A stretch of DNA of 64,000 bases. It comes from Cordilura impudica (taxonomy: Eukaryota > Arthropoda > Insecta > Diptera > Scathophagidae). A model generated the notes under the pieces. That model did not search any database, had not been told where the DNA came from, and worked only from the letters and a program-made list of their open reading frames with translations. Numbering within the stretch: position 1 is the first letter of the stretch; each line of letters begins with the position of its first letter. Of this stretch, positions 59,306 through 64,000 are shown one piece after another. The translations under genes were made by a program, and so were the position numbers. The DNA lies in assembly GCA_963682025.1 (NCBI GenBank), contig OY821518.1:36169059-36233058 (forward strand). The letters run 5' to 3'.

Positions 59306-60480
59306 TTAGCGTGGCCCTTAATAAACAATAGTGTTCAAACTTTCAGCCTCACCTCCTAGAAATATGCGAATAGCAAAAAAATTGAGAAATACAAAGTTTT
59401 AGGTCAATCAAAAAAAATTTAGGGGTGACTCGACGCGACTGAAAATTTCAGATGTGTTTATGGGAAAATACGACTTTTTCAGATTTTACGAAAATTTCGT
59501 TCTATAGTTTAATTTTTTCGACAAGTCGTTTATGAATCGATATAAGTACTAACTTTTCTTTTCCAAAGCCCACATAATTTCAAAATCTAATAAAAAATCG
59601 CCAAGAAATAACAAGTGACCCAGACCAATTTTGTGCCAAAAAACTATAGGTCATGAAATGTGAAGAACATTTTTTCAACTTTAACAAATTGTCTTGTTTT
59701 GGTGTCTATGCCTATAAGTACGCAGATTTTAAGTATTGTTTTATTAACATGTTGTTAACCAATTGCGAAAAGACACCAAAAATGGAAAATATTTTTGATA
59801 AAATTTTGACAACTCTTTTTTAAGTTTTAAAAAGTTTTCTTAAACAAAATTAAAAAATGGATCTGGCACCTTAAAATTTTTGTTATGTATATATTAGAAA
59901 TTAACTTTGTGAATTTTTAAGTAAATTCCTTTGGCAGAATTTTTTTACAAGGTATTTTTTGCGAATTTCGAGAAAAATGAGTTTTTTTTGAGTCGTTGTA
60001 TCAAAAATTTATCAGTTTTCTACTTTTAAATGTCATATTTTATCTTAATATCCCTTTTGAACTTGGGGTCACACATGACCCCAAGCTAATAGAAGACAAT
60101 ATATTCAAAATATTTAAATATTTTGTAAGTATTGTCGAATTTTTAGATGTAATGCTTAAAATATAATAAAATAAGAATTTGGAATAAATCGAACAACGTT
60201 AACCATTCCTTGCCGAGGCCAAGCTTTGAATTTTGGCATATTAAAAAAACTGATTGTTCTATTAAACCAGATGAAACCTTTACTATGGGTTGGAAAATAA
60301 AATTGTGCATATATTTCACGAAAACTTAACCTTATGTACTCCTAGGTTTCAAATGAACCACAATTCAGCAGTATTTGCAAAATCTTTGAATTTTTTGACT
60401 TATCGTCCTATACTAGCTTGGGGTCATTTGCGGCGCCAAGTCCAAATGGGTTAATGACGTCAAATTATAAAATCATCATT
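59306..60480. mobile_element. hAT-like element H-E (copy 2), right end not found
   Basis: The left end TTAGCGTGGCCCTTAATAAA and the following CCTAGAAATATGCGAATAGC match the element at 16042. Its interior shares CCTATACTAGCTT, GGCGCCAAGT and CAAATGGGTTA (60405-60450) with 16340-16390. About 1 kb in between is absent from copy 1, so this copy shows more of the parent element. No transposase motif seen. Confidence 0.6.
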
Positions 60481-61424
60481 ATCATCAGATCATAAAAATC
60501 GGTCAAATATAGCATATATGTTCAATGTCATATATCTAGAGTACTGGAGTAGTGAAAATCTTATAACTTTATCTGAGTAGTCCGATGAAAAATGGACGGG
60601 ATAGTAGATATTTAATATCACATAACTGGAGTACGATACTATTGAAAGCCTCGGGACTTTGTGTGAAAAACAAAATATCAATTCCATTTTCATAAGCCCA
60701 ATAAAAAAACACTTCGTTGCAAAATATAATTTTTCCCTAATTTTAATAAATTATAGTGATTTTTCCGCCCTTATTTTAACTCGGAGTGTCCTTTCCCGCG
60801 ATCCACTTGAGCTGAAACTTTGCAGGGGGACTAGTAGTGACGGTGGAAAAAAAATGATTAAAAAAAAAAAAAATTTTGGAAAAAAAATTTTTTGACTGCA
60901 GATTCTACAATTATTGAGTAAGACTGAAACGAAGGAGTTAACTTATTTTACAAAAAAACGTAGTATAATAAAAACATGCTTTTTGTGGGTTAGTTTTTTT
61001 CCTTTTTAGTGAAACCAATAATTTATTTCTATTGTACAAAAATATTTGTTTAAGATATTGCGCTGTAAGGAAACAATTTTAAATTTTAAAAAGGGCTTTT
61101 GCAAAATATAAATTCATTGCTATTGTTATAAAAAGAAAAATACACTAAGCTAATTTTTCGTAATGTGTCGATCATCCTTTGTTTTTTATAATAATAAATC
61201 AAGAGAAATATTCTTTTGATGTAAAGAATAATACTTAAGCTGATTTTTTTGCAAATGAACTCATATATTGTACATTAGAATATTTTTTTTGTTTTTTCTT
61301 TAATATTTATATTCGTTTGTATATACTTGGAAGAGAATTGTAAACTAACAAAAATTATAAAAAAAAATCTAATATTGGAAAACACGGTAAAAATATTGTA
61401 CGAAAATCATTTTTGTATAAAAAA
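60480..61424. other. Non-coding stretch
   Basis: Two similar segments (ATATCTAGAGTACTGGAGTA at about 60532 and ACATAACTGGAGTACGATAC at about 60621) form a short imperfect direct repeat. The rest is AT-rich without recognisable features. Confidence 0.45.
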
Positions 61425-61712
61425 AACCAGCCCATAAAAACCAAGTTTTTATTATACTCCCTTTATTTGTAAATTAATTTACCATTATGTAATTAAATAA
61501 TTAACTGATCGAAAATGAAACATGTCTAGAAAAATATTTATGCCAAAAATCAATAATTTTGTGCCAGCTAATTTTTTATCATCGCCGCAAGATTACGTAC
61601 AAAGCTTCAATCCGAGTTGATCATGGGAATAGGGTTAAAAATCGATCCAAAATTATGTCGACAATCAGACAAGCAGACACTATGAGTTAATATAAAGGGA
61701 GTAAAAAATCTT
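61425..61712 (+). mobile_element. Short family B element without minisatellite expansion
   Basis: CCCATAAAAACCAAGTTTTT leader, TATACTCCCTTTAT, then ATCGCCGCAAGATTACG, GGGAATAGGGTTAAAAATCG, CAGACAAGCAGACACTATGA and the inverted end ATAAAGGGAGTAAAA. It shares leader, GGGAATAGGGTT segment and inverted ends with the large B elements but has a single core unit, so it looks like the ancestral layout. Confidence 0.7.
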
Positions 61713-64000
61713 TAAAAAAACATTATGAACCCATATTTTGCAACGAAGTATATTTTGAAAAATGGCCTTTAAATAATTTGAAATTATTTCGTTTCTGTCT
61801 GTTGCAATATATCTAAGTTCGTTGAAAGTTTTCCGTGTCTCAAGAAAAATAGTGCGTCTCCAAGTAGTCTTCGGTCTTCCTCGCAAGCGTGTACCCTGTG
61901 GGTTCCATTGTAGTGTTGCGTGGCATATTTCGTCGTATGGCTTACGGAGTGAGTGGCCTAGCCAGTTGTATTTATTTCTTCTGATTTGCGTATTGATGTC
62001 TTCCTGCTCAGAGATTTGTAGTAGTTCTTCGTTCGATACTTTTCTTGGCCACCATATTTTTAAGATGTTGCGCAGGCATCTGTTTGTGAAACTTTGCAGT
62101 TTGCGTTTAATGGTTTGGTTTAGCATCCATGTTTCGTAGCCATATAGAAGTATGGTTTTTATACATGCGTTGTATATGTGTATCTTTGTTTTTGGTGATA
62201 GGGCGTTAGATGTCCAGACGTTTTTCAGATTGTAAAACCTTATGTATTCGCATATCTACGTCTTTAGTTGCACCGCCATCGGGTGTGATGTTGCTTCCAA
62301 GATAGCCGAAGCTATTTACATGTTGAAATGGGTTGTTGTTTAAAGTGAATGTTGTTGGTTGATTGCTTTTTACTGCAATGCACTTTGTTTTTGCTGCGTT
62401 TATTCGTAAACCAAATTGTTCTGCTCTTAGGGACAGGTCATCAATCTTTCTCTGCCTGTTTTCCTTCGTTGTGGCAAGTAGGACGATATCGTCAGCATAT
62501 TCTAGATCTTCGAGTTGCTGGTTTATTCTCCATTGAATACCCATGTTTTGGTCATTGCTATATGCAAGAATAACATCAAGGGTTGTGATAAAAAGGAGCG
62601 GAGAGAGAAGACATCCTTGTTTTACTCCGCTTAATGTACTGAAAGGTTGGCTGCTTTTCCAAGATATAGTACGCTCATTTCCGCATCGGTGTATTGGGCT
62701 TTGATTAGGTTAATTAAATTCTGCGGGACGCCCTTGCTCTCTAAAGCTCCCCTTATTTTTTCTCTGTTTATCGCATCGAAGGCCTTTTCAAAATCAACAA
62801 ACGTTAAGCATAGCGTTGTATTATACTCGTTGCATTGTTCTACTACGAGGCGTAGACTGTTTATTTGGTCTACGCAAGAGTGATTGGGGCGGAAGCCAGC
62901 TTCTTCTTTTCGGAGGTGTTCATCCAAAGGTTCGCATACGGTTAAATATTACCTTGTTAAATATCTTACATACAGAGGGTGTTAATGCGATACCTCTCCA
63001 GTTAATGCATGATTTTAGATCTCCTTTTTTAGGAATTATAATTATAAGACTTTCTTTCCATTCCTGGGGGATAGCATCAGTCATCCATATTTTCTTGAAT
63101 AGAGGCAGTAGTATTTCAGCGATGGTAGTAGGCGCAGATTTGTAGAATTCGGCGGGTAGGTTATCCATGCCGGCAACTCTTCCATTTTTTAGCTGTGTAA
63201 TGGCTTTTGAAATTTCGTGGAGTGTGGGAGGATCTGTGCAGATTGCTCTTAATGGGGGTGGGGTTTTGGTATCGGTTGCTTCATCACTTTGAGAGGAGTT
63301 GTCTGCATTGCAGGGAAGGTTTAGGGTTTCCTCAAAATATTCCTTCCATCTTATAAGTTGCTCATCAATAGAAGTTAGCATACTTCCGGAAAGTTTTCTG
63401 ATCACACTGAAAACGGTTTTTAGGTTACCTTGATGTGCAGCATTGTCAGCTTCTGTGGCACGTGTGTTGAAATAGTTTCTTTTATCGTTTCTAGCTTGTC
63501 TCTTAACTTTCTTGATAAGGTTTGATAGTTTGGCTTGCAGCTCCTTTTTACGAGAGGGGTCTTTTTCTGATAACATCATTTCTCTGGTTTTTCGCCGTTC
63601 TTCCAGAACGTTCCAAAAGAATGCACAGCCATTCTTTATTTTCCTTTCTAGAAAAAACAACAATTTCATTAGCGGATTCGCTGAGAATGGCCTTAATCTT
63701 CATCCATTCGTCAGCTAAGTTGTAGCTTAGTAGAGGGATTGGTGGAATACTTTGATGTTTTTCAACAATGCAGGAGACTAATCTTCTATTTACGTCTTCG
63801 GCTTTCAGTTTGTTGATATTGTAGGTTCGTCGACTTGGTTGATTCAATACCGAGTAGTGTGTGTATTTGCGAAGCGTTAGTTTTAGCTCGCCTATCAATA
63901 GGTAGTGGTCGGAAGCTATATCAGCACTACGTAGTACTCTGACATCTTGTAGTATATTGAGCCACCTTCTCTTAATACAGAAATGATCAATTTGGCTCTG
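61713..64000 (-). pseudogene. Non-LTR retrotransposon (RTE-like), EN C-terminus through RT to tail, decayed
   Basis: Minus strand, running in from the right edge. It begins with the endonuclease end QIDHFCIKRRWLNILQDVR and IASDHYLLIGEL, then a linker (EERRKTREMMLSEKDPSRKK), then RT: TQLKNGRVAGMDNLPAEF, IIIIPKKGDLKSCINWRGIA, EEAGFRPNHSCVDQINSLR, TFVDFEKAFDAINREKI, GVKQGCLLSPLLF, LEYADDIVLLA, NSFGYLGSNITPDGG. The tail has ILLYGYETWML, then WPRKVSNEELLQ, WLGHSLRKP and WNPQGTRLRGRPKTTWRR. Frameshifts near 63640, 62930, 62640 and a ~20-bp deletion near 62220 break it. Same general type as 28709-29809 but a different element by sequence. The 5' part lies beyond the window. Confidence 0.92.

Overview
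The window is AT-rich DNA from a eukaryote, almost certainly a brachyceran (probably calyptrate) fly. Three things point there: a CELF/Bruno RNA-binding exon with a normal intron acceptor, fly-type transposon families (Tc1, DD41D mariner, Helitrons, mini-me/Helentron-like repeats with GTCY tracts, PIF/Harbinger and hAT-like elements, RTE-like LINEs), and no operon structure. I see one confident host-gene segment: the last coding exon of a CELF/Bruno protein (54258-54529, +), followed by a probable long AT-rich 3' UTR. Bruno-family genes in flies can have very long introns, so much or all of 1-54257 may be a transposon-filled intron. That is an inference.

Layout. 1-1371: right part of a broken Tc1 element. 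1380-6292: a 4.9-kb TTTTA-type satellite with a ~1.04-kb higher-order duplication. 6.3-9.2 kb: nothing recognised. 9.2-14.3 kb: Helitron remnants, a mini-me/Helentron-like element (family A1), and a second subfamily (A2) carrying nested insertions. 16-17.9 kb: a hAT-like element with an 8-bp target duplication and a Helitron inside. 18-19.9 kb: minisatellite repeats. 19.9-21.2 kb: a foldback/MULE-like element with 342-bp arms made of sub-repeats, a near-perfect 9-bp target duplication and a protein fragment. 21.4-22.0 kb: a TAA-target MITE. 22.5-25.3 kb: decayed transposon coding sequence. 27-30 kb: Helitrons, one split by a truncated LINE. 30.0-32.5 kb: a long-inverted-repeat DNA transposon carrying a broken, unnamed transposase-like gene. 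34-39.6 kb: a head-to-tail A1 array, a family B minisatellite element, and a PIF/Harbinger remnant split by a 2.3-kb Helitron with nine internal repeats. 41.7-46.7 kb: a nest three elements deep (A1 copy > hAT-like element with perfect 8-bp duplication > DD41D mariner and a Helitron). 50-53.2 kb: family A and B copies, a foldback pair and a heptamer array. 54.3-56 kb: Bruno exon and 3' UTR. 56-61.7 kb: more repeats. 61.7-64 kb: a decayed minus-strand LINE running off the window.

All transposon genes in the window carry frameshifts, stops or truncations, so the sequence reads as a graveyard of elements. The clearest information is structural: exact termini, target-site duplications and nesting order allow relative dating. 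The likeliest under-described systems are the foldback element at 19908-21240, the long-TIR element at 30016-32510 and the hAT-like element at 42502-46240. Family names are from memory of hallmark features; no database search was possible.
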